64,000 bases of DNA. Source: Sphagnum compactum. Its lineage: Eukaryota > Bryophyta > Sphagnopsida > Sphagnales. The notes under the pieces were generated by a model, which worked only from the letters and a program-made list of their open reading frames with translations, was not told where the DNA came from and ran no database searches. Location of the stretch: positions 1,302,001-1,366,000 of the forward strand of contig OZ234497.1 of the NCBI GenBank assembly GCA_965153455.1, written 5' to 3'. The position numbers and the translations under genes are program-made. Below, one piece after another: positions 24,041 through 35,383 of the stretch (position 1 is the stretch's first letter; each line of letters begins with the position of its first letter).

Positions 24041-25620
24041 GGGTAAAAAAAAAAAACAGCTCACATTCGCCAATTTTCCCTCCCCCAAACTTACTTTATG
24101 GGTATCCTTTATGTACCCTCCAGACTGTAAAGAAGTATAAAGGAGCGGTGTAATTAAAACTACACTTCAATAAATCAACCCCCATTTTTGTCTATACCCA
24201 TGTGATATCCAGGACTAGAATACTAAATTCAAGTCCCTTTTTTTTGGGCTGCTGCTGCTGCAAGTGTTTTTCTTTTTAAAAATTTCTGTTCTTGTGTGAA
24301 CATGCATACCATAAAGTCATGGATTGTAACTTGTAAGTAAGTGAGCTGCTGAGCTGCCATTGTTTTGCTTATGTGAATTCAATAGTGGTTATGGTTTGAC
24401 AATAATTGGTCACCAGCAAATTTCATTCATTCATTCATCATGTGGTTTGAAAAATGATGAATTCCTAGTTTGTCCCCCTCACCCAACCCTTTTCTCATGT
24501 TGGGTGGGATTTTATTCGGTAAAGGCTTTTAGAGTTTCTCACATGGGTATTTTGTAAATAAGACTCGCCGACGAATTAAATTGCTGCCGTTTGGTAAAAG
24601 TTGTGATAAATTTTTTAATTGATGTCAGAGTGTCTGATGTCTGATTCTCGTGTATGCAACTTAAGGTAACTTCCTTCCTATTTCCTTTCCTGTGATCTCC
24701 ACGCGTCAGAAAGAGTGAAACCAACAGCCACCAGTGCACTATTGGAAAGGGATGGATGGATGGATGAATGGATTGTGAAACACTTTTTCATTGGGTTCCA
24801 ATAAACCGACACGCAACCATTAGGAATGGATGGATGGATGGTGTGTGTACAGGAAGTAGTTTTCCATTGCGTTTTGGCTCTCTAGCTAAACACGGTGGAT
24901 ATTGGTTAGCTGAAAAAACTTATTTTTGGTACTCACGTACTAACAACCCATTAGCCCTTCCCAACATACTTACTAACAGCATTCATTTAATCACCTTGTC
25001 GACATATATTATCCTTCTTATCTCGATACATACAGGACCTATTCCTAACAGGATAATATATGTTATCAAGGTGAAACTAGACGTAACTCAGTTGGGATTC
25101 ATCCGTAAAATTTGTTTGTTTCTTTGTTTGTTGTGTTTTGTTGGCGCAGGAGGACCAACTATTGCAGTTTGTAAAGTTATGTGCTTTGAAATGAAAGGGA
25201 GTTTCATTTTGACTTACGTTTTTAAAGTATATTTGTCAAGAAAGATAATCTTGCACTTGCATTGTTATTTTCATTGGCGCATATTTTGCATTATGCATTG
25301 AGCAAAAAATGAATGATAATATCTAAAAATGTTTGTAATTGTTTTCGTCGTTTGCATGTTTAGTACATTTGATAATGCACTTATATCTTAATATTGTGTT
25401 CCTTTTTTAAAAAGCATTTAGTTAGGAAGTGTTACTGGACCTAACATTTTGAAAAGACAAAATAAACATTTGTTACTTTCTACTAGTAGTAGTTTTGATC
25501 AATGGTTGTTCAAAAGGGCATAAGATGTTTTGCCTTGGGAGTGATTTTTTGGGAGATAGATTGGGTGCCAAAACATATTATAAACGTCTTGTTTGAGGCA
25601 TTTGAAACTTCAGATTAACA
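24041..25620. other. spacer with (GGAT)n tracts
   Basis: GGAT tetranucleotide runs at 24750-24768 and 24826-24841. The 177-aa open frame at 24768-25301 has a simple, hydrophobic composition and no domain I recognise. It ends a few hundred bases before the hAT remnant and could be old transposon sequence. Confidence 0.35.
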
Positions 25621-25629
25621 GAAATGTGT

Positions 25630-27670
25630 ATGAATTTTTAGAGCAATATGGTTGAACAAAAAAATTCATTGATTATGTGAAAAATGAAAGTTATAATATG
25701 AATACAATGATAATTATTCTCAAGTCAATAGTTAGTTGTGATACCTTGGATGTAAAAAAAACATTAAAGGACATGTTTTGAACATGTCTTCTCTAAAGCC
25801 TATCAATATGTAACTATTGAAAAGAGAATGTGCAAAGCTTCAAATATGTTTTCATCAAATGTACTTTTAAATGTATAACATGGCTTAGAAAGTTAGGGAA
25901 ACGATGACCAGAGCAAATGAAAATATGCATTATTGTTGATGTTCACCCACAAATATTGAACACACACAATCAAAATAGGGGAATTTACAACTCTTGTATT
26001 AAATGGTTTTTATTTCTTTTTTTTATTTTTCAACCTTTTTATAATAATTTTTTAACTTTTAATTACATAATTGATTTATGCAGGTTTGCAAACAAAGTAT
26101 TCTGTTTTGGGAAGATGTACAATTTTAATGATCCATTTTTCTGTATTATAAGAAGCAGACTAATGTTAGGGTCATGTGCCATATGACCATGTGCCGTATC
26201 CTTTCACATGGCATATATATGAAATTATTGTAGACTATTTGCTTCCTATTGTTATTGCATTGGTTTTAATCCAATCATGTTGGGCAAAGGTATCAGGTGT
26301 ATTTTCTAAGGGGGTGCGGGTTAAAACAAGTTGGAATGTAACAAAAAGATTAGAGCTATGTCAAGTTTGCTTATGTGTGTGTTTTGCATGGTTTGTTATT
26401 GTTTTTGGGAGGTCCATGTCATGGAAAATTTTGGTGGTTCGAACTTGACTTTTGGAAAGTTCTTTTTGAAGATGGAAAATGCATGGCCATCACAAGGAAG
26501 TGTTTTGTGAATAAATTTTCTGGTGGATCAAGGATTTTTGCACTACGGAAGTTGTTTGGTGATAGTGATATTTTCTTTTAACAATAGATGCAATTGTAAC
26601 AAGTTGTTAGCCTGCAAAGGTGGGAATCTAATGTATTGAATTCATTTTGTATTATTACGTTTAGTCTATAAAATTGAACTATCATAATAATAAAAATGGA
26701 AGGGCTATTTACCGCAAATAACCCTAAAAATTTGTAGCTATGTTTATGTGATCTATGTTGATCTAAACAATGTGGGTTGATTGCAGTTGATTGAATGTAA
26801 TATTGTGGAGAACTCCACATATGACATAATGTCTATCAACTAGAGAACTATATGATGTGAATTTATTTATAGCAAATAGCGCTAAGCATTTGCAAGATTG
26901 ATTGTACATGAGATGTTGAAGCATACAATGTAAGTATGATTTTTGGTTGATTGATGGTATTAATGTGAAAAAAATTACATTAGAGGTTCTATTTATCAAT
27001 TTCATTTGAAAAGCAAAAGAATATATTGTATGGTGTCAAGGAGCGCATATAGAGAAAAAAAATTGTGTTGAGATTATGGAAATGGCAATAGTAACATTGC
27101 TAATAATTGCCACAAATAAATATATATGAAAGAAGTGTTGTTATGATAATTTGGTGTGTTCATGACATAATAGTATGGGGAATTTGTGAATTGGTGGGTG
27201 TTGTGCAAGGATATGGATTATGTGAGGAATGTAAAAGTTTGTTGCCTTTTAAAGTTGTCTGAGTAAACAATGTGACAAAAGTATTCAAATTGTGATGTGG
27301 TTTGTGAAATCCAATTTGTCAATATATGTCAAATGTAGTGGGAATTTGTATTGGGAGGAGAGAACATGAGATTAAAGTATTGGTGAGAACTAGACAGTTT
27401 GATCCCAAAAATTGCCTATTCCACAAATTACATTGATTGTGCTATTCTTTTATGCTACTTGACCAAAGGCATAGTAGTGACCAGATTTATATCTAGAAAA
27501 AATAATTGGTAGGCATTTGTAAAATTTCACGTGAGTAAAAAATTGCCCTAATAATGCTAAGGTTGGTTTCAAAGCCCTTCTAATTTTTTGGAATTGATAA
27601 AATTGAGTAGATTTAGAGGAATTAAGAGAGTTTGAAAGGTCATTTGAGCAAAATGAAGTGAAGGATACCT
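25630..27670 (+). pseudogene. truncated hAT-type transposase remnant (copy 1)
   Basis: Plus-strand reading with stops and shifts gives the transposase pieces also present in the copy at 51.2-53.4 kb. FIDYVKNESYNMNTM followed by LKSIVSCDTLDV is at 25650-25750, a segment matching GTCF-HVFSKAFQY of the other copy is at 25770-25830, and RFANKVFCFG is at 26083-26115. C-terminal pieces resembling NDxRVGxKAP and then FERSFEQNEVKD appear at 27540-27670. The BED finger and catalytic N-terminal half are missing. An intron-like gap ends with TTTATGCAG|GTTTGC at the same codon as in the other copy. hAT transposases cut and paste DNA; this copy cannot encode one. Confidence 0.65.
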
Positions 27671-27719
27671 TATTATTAGGCATTGTATGAAATGATATAG
27701 TGCAAATAGTGATTTTTGC

Positions 27720-28880
27720 CTTTGCCATTGAAAATTTTCAAAACCTCAACTTTTTAATGTTTCTCGTGCTATATTTCAAAAGTAATAATAAAGATCGTAC
27801 TAGTTATTGTGTTGACCAATCAAATAGTTGAAAGTTGAAAGTATTTTTTATTTGGAGATAAATTTAACAAAATATTATTAATTTAAAATTGATGTTGAAG
27901 AACCATCTAAATAGAACTAGCAAATATGAATGAAATAAGAACTGATTGTGAAAGAAAAATAAATTAAGAACCTTGAGGGCTATTGAAATATTTGAATTTT
28001 TTAAAAATAAAAATAGAATCCTCCTGGTATTTTTTAAAATTAAAGTGAAAGAAGGGGTGGGGGCAGGCGGTCATCGGAAAAAAAAAAAGTAATACACACC
28101 CAACACTGGTTTTTAAGTAGCTGAATAGAGTACTTTGCCAATTCAAGGAAAACACTCTTGTTTTTGCCAACTAAAACAATTCTGAGTTCTGGGAGCTTTC
28201 TGATCTTCAATAAGAATTGGGAGTCAGATGTACTCAAGGCTTACCCATATTGTGGACTAGTAAGCTTCTTCATTTCACATTACAAAGGTTCCTACAATTG
28301 TGATCAATTTTTGAATGGCCCTGGACTACTTTGGTTGTTGTCCTTTTGTGAAAAATGGGGATACAATAGAGTTATCTCTAAAATCCCCCAAACTTTCACT
28401 CATTTTTAATGGCTACACTCAATCAAATTGAGGATGAAACAGGGATTAGAGGATCAAACTAGGGCCCAAAGACAGGATGACTTCACGGAAAACTCTACTG
28501 TGACACTGAAACTCTATTGAATTCGGCTTTTGTACTTTAATTTGGTGAAACCATGCATGATCAGCTTCTAACAGAAAGCCTCAGCATGCCTGCCCAAATA
28601 CTGTAAAATTTGGCAGGTTTGGCCAAAACTATATTATTTGTAGAAATGCTGAAATTTTCCAAAAAAATAATTTTCTTGGAGCACATTTTTTTATGAACGA
28701 AAATTTTTAAAATCTTCCGAAATAGTCAAGAATATTCTCTTTTTTCCAAAATGAAATCTTCAAAATTAATTAATTAATTAATTACTTAATATTAATTAAT
28801 TAATATACTGACTGCAGTATACCAACCATTGCTTGAAGCAATGTGAAATTACTCAAAGTGCACCATTCACCCAAAGGAAA
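27720..28880. other. AT-rich spacer
   Basis: Contains an (ATTA)n run at 28764-28805. No gene. Confidence 0.4.
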
Positions 28881-28885
28881 AAAGG

Positions 28886-28913
28886 GGGTTTAGGGTTTAG
28901 GGTTTAGGGTTTT
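28886..28913 (+). repeat. interstitial telomeric repeat, (TTTAGGG)n
   Basis: Four GGGTTTA units in register, GGGTTTAGGGTTTAGGGTTT followed by AGGGTTTT. This is the plant telomere unit. Such short tracts are also common in plant promoters as telo-boxes, but no gene starts nearby. Confidence 0.85.
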
Positions 28914-28978
28914 AAAGCAGTGCTGTAAATTCAAAGTTCAAAACCTTGGATCTAATTGGGGACACCCACATGGGGTTT

Positions 28979-29020
28979 GTGCTTTGCTTGGCTTGGCTTG
29001 GCTTTGCTTTGCTTTGTTTG
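28979..29020. repeat. (TTTGC / TTGGC)n tract
   Basis: Eight or so pentanucleotide units reading TTGCTTGGCTTGGC and then TTTGCTTTGC. Confidence 0.85.
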
Positions 29021-29108
29021 TTCACTGGGTTATTGGTCACCAGGCAAATTAGTTAGCCTGCTTTTGGGTTTTTATTCTTCTTAATCTTTTTGGGTGGCTG
29101 TTCTTTTT

Positions 29109-29217
29109 GGTGCTCTAATTGCCTAATAAACTTTCTTCTTTTGGTCCCCTTTTCCCCCATTTGGTGCTGTAATTGCCTAATAAATTTTCTTCTTTTGGTC
29201 CCCTTTTCCCCCATTTG
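29109..29217. repeat. 54-bp tandem duplication
   Basis: GGTGCTCTAATTGCC at 29109 and GGTGCTGTAATTGCC at 29163 begin two copies that differ at only a few positions and end in CCCCTTTTCCCCCATTT. A recent event by its low divergence. Confidence 0.9.
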
Positions 29218-29319
29218 GTAAGGGGGAGAGTGGCTCAACTGTTGTGTAAAGGAGCCTTTTTTTTCCCTCCCCTTTTTTTCTAATTGTTGTGGGAGGGTGG
29301 CCTGGCCTCCCAATTCTGT

Positions 29320-32300
29320 GGCTAAGGGGAAGGGTAAAGCTTGAACCCTTATGGGAGATTAATGGTAATGGTCATCACCACAAACATGGCATATCAATGG
29401 TAGATACACAACCAAACAACAAGGATGAATATTATGAATACAGGCTTCATCTCACATCCATCCCCATCCACTTAAATATATGTGTGAACATCATTGGAAA
29501 CAATGTGGTTTATGAATGTTTGTAACCTAGTTTATCCTTAAGACTCTAATGGAGGAAAGTTGGAAGCAAGGTTTCTTTAAAGGATTTTGTGATGTAGTCA
29601 AAGTGGCAATCATCGAGAAAATAATTTTGCCAAATTTGGCTATGTATTAGATATGAAGTAGAAAAAAACACATTTTTTCTATATACTTGGCTACCTATTG
29701 GAACTTATCATCAAAATGGGGCAATTTGGAAAAAAAATTCTTCGAAATTTGGTGAATTGGGACCACTTTTTCCATGACAAATCCTTTGTATTGGTGGAAA
29801 TCATAGTTTTCAGGTTAAAATTTGGTGAAAATTCGCCAATGAAAGAAACATTGGTTGGAAGGCTAGGCTAGTTGTACAAGATTTAATGTGCTCCAGCTAT
29901 GTCTCTAGTTCAATTTTGCAACTTATTGTAATACAACTTTCCCTTTGATCCATGGTTTATCTCATTCATTTCTATTGTTTGGAAATGCAATTAAATCATG
30001 GGATGAAAAGCATTTTTCCATCATCAAACCTTAGCATGTTCCTATTTTCATCCCCATGAAATAAAATGATTGCTAATCCCCAATACTTATAAATTATTTA
30101 TAATTAGGGGAGCGGTTGGTTTCATGATCTGAAATGTATTATTCCTACATGATTGCAAAATATTATCAATCGTATGATCTTAGATTATGATGTTACATTT
30201 GAAGATTAACAAGGTATCAAGTATCAATTATTTCAAAAGTTGTAGCTTTTGAAGGGAAGAAAGAAAACTTATCAACATATCAATATATACACATTTGAGT
30301 TCTTGAAACCAAGCCCAATACCACAAGACACATAAGCTTACAAATTGGGCTATTGCTTGTGAAGCTCATTGCTCACAACATCATTTCTTGTTACAAGAGC
30401 TAAACAACCTAGCCACTTTAAAATCTTAAATCTCCTTATGTGCTTTTAATGTGTAAAATTTCCCTTAATTTTGCAATGTGTTCATCATTCTGTACAATTG
30501 AAGCCTAATTGATATTCAAAGGTAATCTAGTGACATCCATTTCATTATGTCATCTTTCCTCTTCCTAGTCTCAATAAACTACATTTCAATCATCTTCCAC
30601 ACTTCCATCACCTTCTTAGTTCCAATAACCCACATTTCGATCACTTACATTTTCCTTGACTCCCTTTCAATCTTTTAATCAATCTTTCAATTTACTTGCA
30701 AAACCTAATTTAAGAAAATTTGCATTGAATTTTTTGTCACATTTTATGTATTGACCTACACTTTCAACTACTCCATATGTGTAGCTTTTGGTGCAATTGT
30801 TACTTTTAGCTTTTTCTTTCAAACTCCACTTACTTTTCTTAACTAAAAACTTAGATGATTGATTTTATGTCAAATAAAACATGTCCTTTGCTTCATTTCT
30901 AGTTAGTAGTTTATTCAATATTGTTTTCAACTTTAGTTTCAATTCGACTTTTTAGTTTTGTTTCAAGTTGAATTCTAATTCATTGCAACTTCAATGTTGG
31001 TTTTGAATCGTTATGTTTTTCTTTTGGTAATTTTTGTTGATATTTCATCTTGTTTCTATACATTTTTTGTATGTCATTTGTCAGTTGAACAATTTGCAAG
31101 CATCCTTTAAACCATTTACAAGCTCCCTCCACACCAATTCCATTGTTTAGAAAAAAACGTAAATCCATTGGCGTCACTAGCATGGAACATAATATTACAT
31201 TTGAAAATTTAAAATCTAAAGAAAAATTGATAGTCATTAATATGCATAACATCAATAAGAATTATAGCATTTAGTCAAATTAATAACTTGAATTGATGGG
31301 GGTATTTATTCAAGGTATGTAATTGAACTAAAATTTAGCATTATTTTTTATCTATAAATGTGTGTTAATGAAGCATGGGGACTAAATTGTTCCTTTATGC
31401 CAAAGATGGTTGTTTGGATTGTATTTATGGGAATGCAAACAACTATTTTATTTGTCCTCATGTGAGAGGGTTAAAACTTTATTCTCAACTTGACATTGCA
31501 ACAAGGGATTTGGTCATGTTAACATGTACATTTGTTTTAATAATAAGTTCTTCTAAGAAATATTGTTCAATTTTATTGATGTTATAACAAAAAACATGAT
31601 AAAAAATCTTCACAATTTAAAACTTTCAAGCAAAAAAGAAATCACAAGGTTCAAATATTGGATGAGTTTTATGCGAGGCACCATGTTAGGGGCTAATTGA
31701 TGACTAAATCCTTGTTAGTGCCTTTCTTATTATAGTGCAATTGTAGATGAGTTTGGATTTCACATGCATGGTGTTGTGGTGATGGTATTATGATAGAATT
31801 TGGTTTTGGTTGTAAGATTTTTGGCATTTGCAACTACATGATTTTAAAATATAATCCTTTTAGGTTATGTGCAGAAAAGTGTGAATTATGGTTTCTTAGC
31901 TTCCTAATATTGTAACCAATTATTCTAAACCATTTTTTTGAAATAAAAAGCTTCCCAATGATACATTTGTGACGGAAAACTTTCCATCAAACTTTGCTAC
32001 AAGTTCAATAACATGGTGTAGCATCAACCCATGATTTTTAAAAGCCTTTAACTCATTTCAAAACCACATATTATGTGTACATGCATTGAAGGACCTTTCT
32101 CCCTACAAAACAATTATACTTAAACAAAAGCTTATTGGTAGATTGCACACCCATTCAATAGCTAATAAATTTTGATAATTTTGATTTTGAAAATTGTTGA
32201 TTAGTAATATAGTGTTTTGAAAAGCATAAAAGATTGTAGTTAGATTTGTTTGCAATAACATATTTGCACATGTGTATCCATTCATGCACAAGTTATTTTA

Positions 32301-32690
32301 GTTATCAATATGACACTTTGCATTCATTGAAATGAAGGAGTTTTTGGGGGGCTTCATTGTGATGAGACTTTAAATGTCATAGTTTTAACTTGCATTATGA
32401 CATGAGTTTCACACATGAAATGAAATTTGATTTCTTCACTCTACAATAACTTGAACATCACAATGTGACACAAATAAAAATTGTGACATGTCAAATTGTT
32501 TAATTCAAATAATTCACATGTGACATGAGATTTTTTTATTTGAATACTTTATATATTTATCAATTTTCAATTTTAAATGAGATTGAATATTATCCTATTA
32601 ATTTTGGACAAAAAATCCAAGGGTTCAAAACACACATTATACATAAAGATAAAACACAAGTTTAAACCAATACATTGAATGACAAACATA
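29320..32690. other. AT-rich spacer
   Basis: No gene, RNA or transposon domain could be supported on either strand over this 3.3 kb. Open frames reach only 92 aa and are of biased composition. Confidence 0.4.
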
Positions 32691-32699
32691 TTATCAAGC

Positions 32700-33880
32700 C
32701 CATATTACTATTATCCACAATGTATTAATTGATATTAACCTAGGGTTAATGCTTGTTAGCTTAAATTGAACCTAGGTTTAATTTTGGTTACACTATGATT
32801 AATATATGTTTAATTGAGGTTAACTTAGGTTAGCCCTATGCTTAATCAACGTTGGCCTAGGTTTAAGTTTGGTTAGATTCAATTTAGCCAAGGTTTAGCT
32901 TATGTTTACCCTTGGTTAGCTAAGGTTAACTAGGTTTGCCCTAGGTTTACTTAAAGTTCATCTAAGTTTAACTTTTATTAACCTAAGTTTAACCTTAAGC
33001 TTCAATTTAACTTGATTTCACCCATGGTTAGTTGAAGTTTAGTTGAAGTTTAACGTAATTTCACCTTGGATAACCATATTTACCTTTGATTAACATATTT
33101 AAGTTTAGCTTTGAAAACTTCCATTTAACTTAGGTTTAACTAAGGTTGGCCAAGGTTTAGCCTCTATTTAGTTAAAATTGGTTAAGGTTGGTTAAAGTTT
33201 AACTTATGTTTAACCAAAGTTAGCTAAGGTTTACCTTAGGTTTAGTCGAAATTAATTTCCAATCTAAGTTGGCCTAGGGTTAACCTTGATTAGCCTATGA
33301 AAGCCTAAGTCCACATTGGTTAGTTTAGATTAAGTAAGTTAGCCTTAGTCAATCTAGGTTACCTAAGCTACTTTTGGTCAACCTTGGTTAATTTAGATAC
33401 TCTAAGTTATTCTAGGTTAGACTTTGTAAAATTAGGTGGGTGTAGGTTAATCTATGTATCCTTATGTTAACTTAAGTAAGCCTAGAATTGCCCATGTTAG
33501 CTTCGGTCTACAAAATGGTAGGTTAGGCTAAGCCTAATTTAATTATGGTATATCTGATTATTTATTTTATTTTTATTAAACTTTTGCTTTTAGTTTTGTG
33601 AAAGATAATTTTGTTATCACAAAGAAGTTGTGGTGCAATAGTTAAAAACTTGAACCTTCAAAATGATGGTAAGGGGTTTAAGCTCTCACATTTGTAACCT
33701 ATTCAAATGGCTTAGGTTACCTAGGTTTGTTGTTGAAGTAAGCTCACCTAGGTTTGCTTTCAGCCTACGCCACCTAGATTAGGCTTCCTAGACTAGACCT
33801 CATACTAACGGTACATAGGTTAAGCCTCTTCAATTAGGTTGCCTAAGTTAAGTCACTTAGCCTTATTTGATTAAGCTTTG
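32700..33880. repeat. GGTTAACCTAgGTTTAgC-type minisatellite
   Basis: Over almost 1.2 kb the words AGGTTAACCT, TAGGTTTA, AAGTTTAACT and GGTTAGCC recur at 10-14 bp spacing, on both strands because the core is palindromic (GGTTAACC, CCTAGG). The densest part is 32740-33480. A gap with ordinary sequence lies at 33540-33700, then the motif resumes to 33880. No coding capacity. Confidence 0.85.
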
Positions 33881-33889
33881 ACTACCATG

Positions 33890-35383
33890 TGACATCAAAC
33901 AATTGGGTCCAAAACATTTATATTTAAACTTTAGGCTATTGTGTGACAATTCAGACACGATAAGCCTCTTCTTCCTCAACGACTGCAATCCATAACATGT
34001 CAGAACTGAACCTCAAGTAGAATAGCAAGTGATAATGTACATAGTGTGTATGATAAATTCATACACCACTAGACAATAGGCAATATAGCTCAAATGCTGG
34101 GAGGAATCCATGTAGGAAATAGATCAACATTTTAACCATTTTGAGATACACTTTCATTTCTTGAATATCTTGTATGTCAAACATTTGCACCCAAGAGGAG
34201 TCCTCCATATGGAACACTTGCACACAAGAGATGCAAATGACAGAAGTCAATATCATCCTCATTCATGATGCAAACTAGCTTGTGAAGGTTGTTAAGCTTG
34301 GATTCGTGAGTGCATTTGTCATTACATACCAGACAAAAAAAAGGACAGGGATCCAACAAGCATCAACCCATTTCTGTCAATATTGCTGCACAAACCCCCC
34401 CAGTCAAGGCATCATCACAAATCTATCTGCAAGTTGTGCTAAGTGGCACTACCCAAGAACGAATTGATTGTAGAGTGGTAGTTGCAATTGGTATTCCATA
34501 TTATGAATGCCATTTGTTTGTTGATTCAAAATAATACATGTTCAATATTTCAAATTATCTGTAGGCAACTAAGATTCAAAAAAATGAAGTTGTTTTCAGG
34601 GGCCAAAAGTTCAATTCCTGAAGATAATTTGAGCCAAACCATGAATTTCAATTGTTGTTATTTACTTTGCTCACTGATACACTGATATTGGGATTCATAT
34701 CCAATGGTTCTCTAGGACACATCAAGCCCAAGGTTAGACTTTTGCGGTGCTGAATGTCTGTGTATCTGTGATAATTCAAAATGAAGCAAAATGCCACAGA
34801 ACTCAAAAACTCCCCCCACCCTCTCCCCCCCAAAAGAAGAGAAAAGATGAACGAGGCCTCATCCTTGGCTTGCACACTTGCAATCAACTTTACTTTTTTA
34901 CCTTCTATCATGTAAAGAGCCAAACAATTTACTACATTTGTGCATCAAATTGAATTCCACCCGAAAAGAGATCATACGCATATAAACAGCATTCCACAAA
35001 AAATCCAGACAGCAAAAATACATGGAATTTTTTATTTACCAGTGCAGAATTCCCATGACAATGAAAAGGAACTAACTTGTTACACTGATAACCAACACAT
35101 CACAATTTGTCACCATGCATAATACACAGATGAAAACAATTAAGACAGTACCAGCTGCTGCTGCTGCTGCAGTGCACCAGCCCAACATAGCTGAAGGGCC
35201 AGGCCCTATACTCAGGAGAAGTAAGTTTGAACACTAACAATCAATCCAAAGAAACCCACAAGAAAGCTCGAGTTTACTGGCCTTCAATCAAATCCACAAA
35301 TTCAATCAAAGTGGCCAATCCTAAAAAGAGATAGTACATATGTGTAGCACCCAAATGACCATCTCCTCAGTTTTGTAAATTGT
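33890..35383. other. 3' flank of the bHLH gene
   Basis: Includes the likely 3' UTR just below 35384 and a (CTG)n run at 35155-35171. No other gene found. The polyadenylation site cannot be fixed by eye. Confidence 0.4.

Noticed and set aside
24768-25301. 177-codon open frame
   Set aside because: Long for this window but with no domain, a (GGAT)n-derived start and hydrophobic low-complexity composition. Kept only as a note in the spacer entry.
28886-28913. Telomeric repeat as a chromosome end or a promoter telo-box
   Set aside because: Only about four units with ordinary sequence on both sides, and no gene start nearby.
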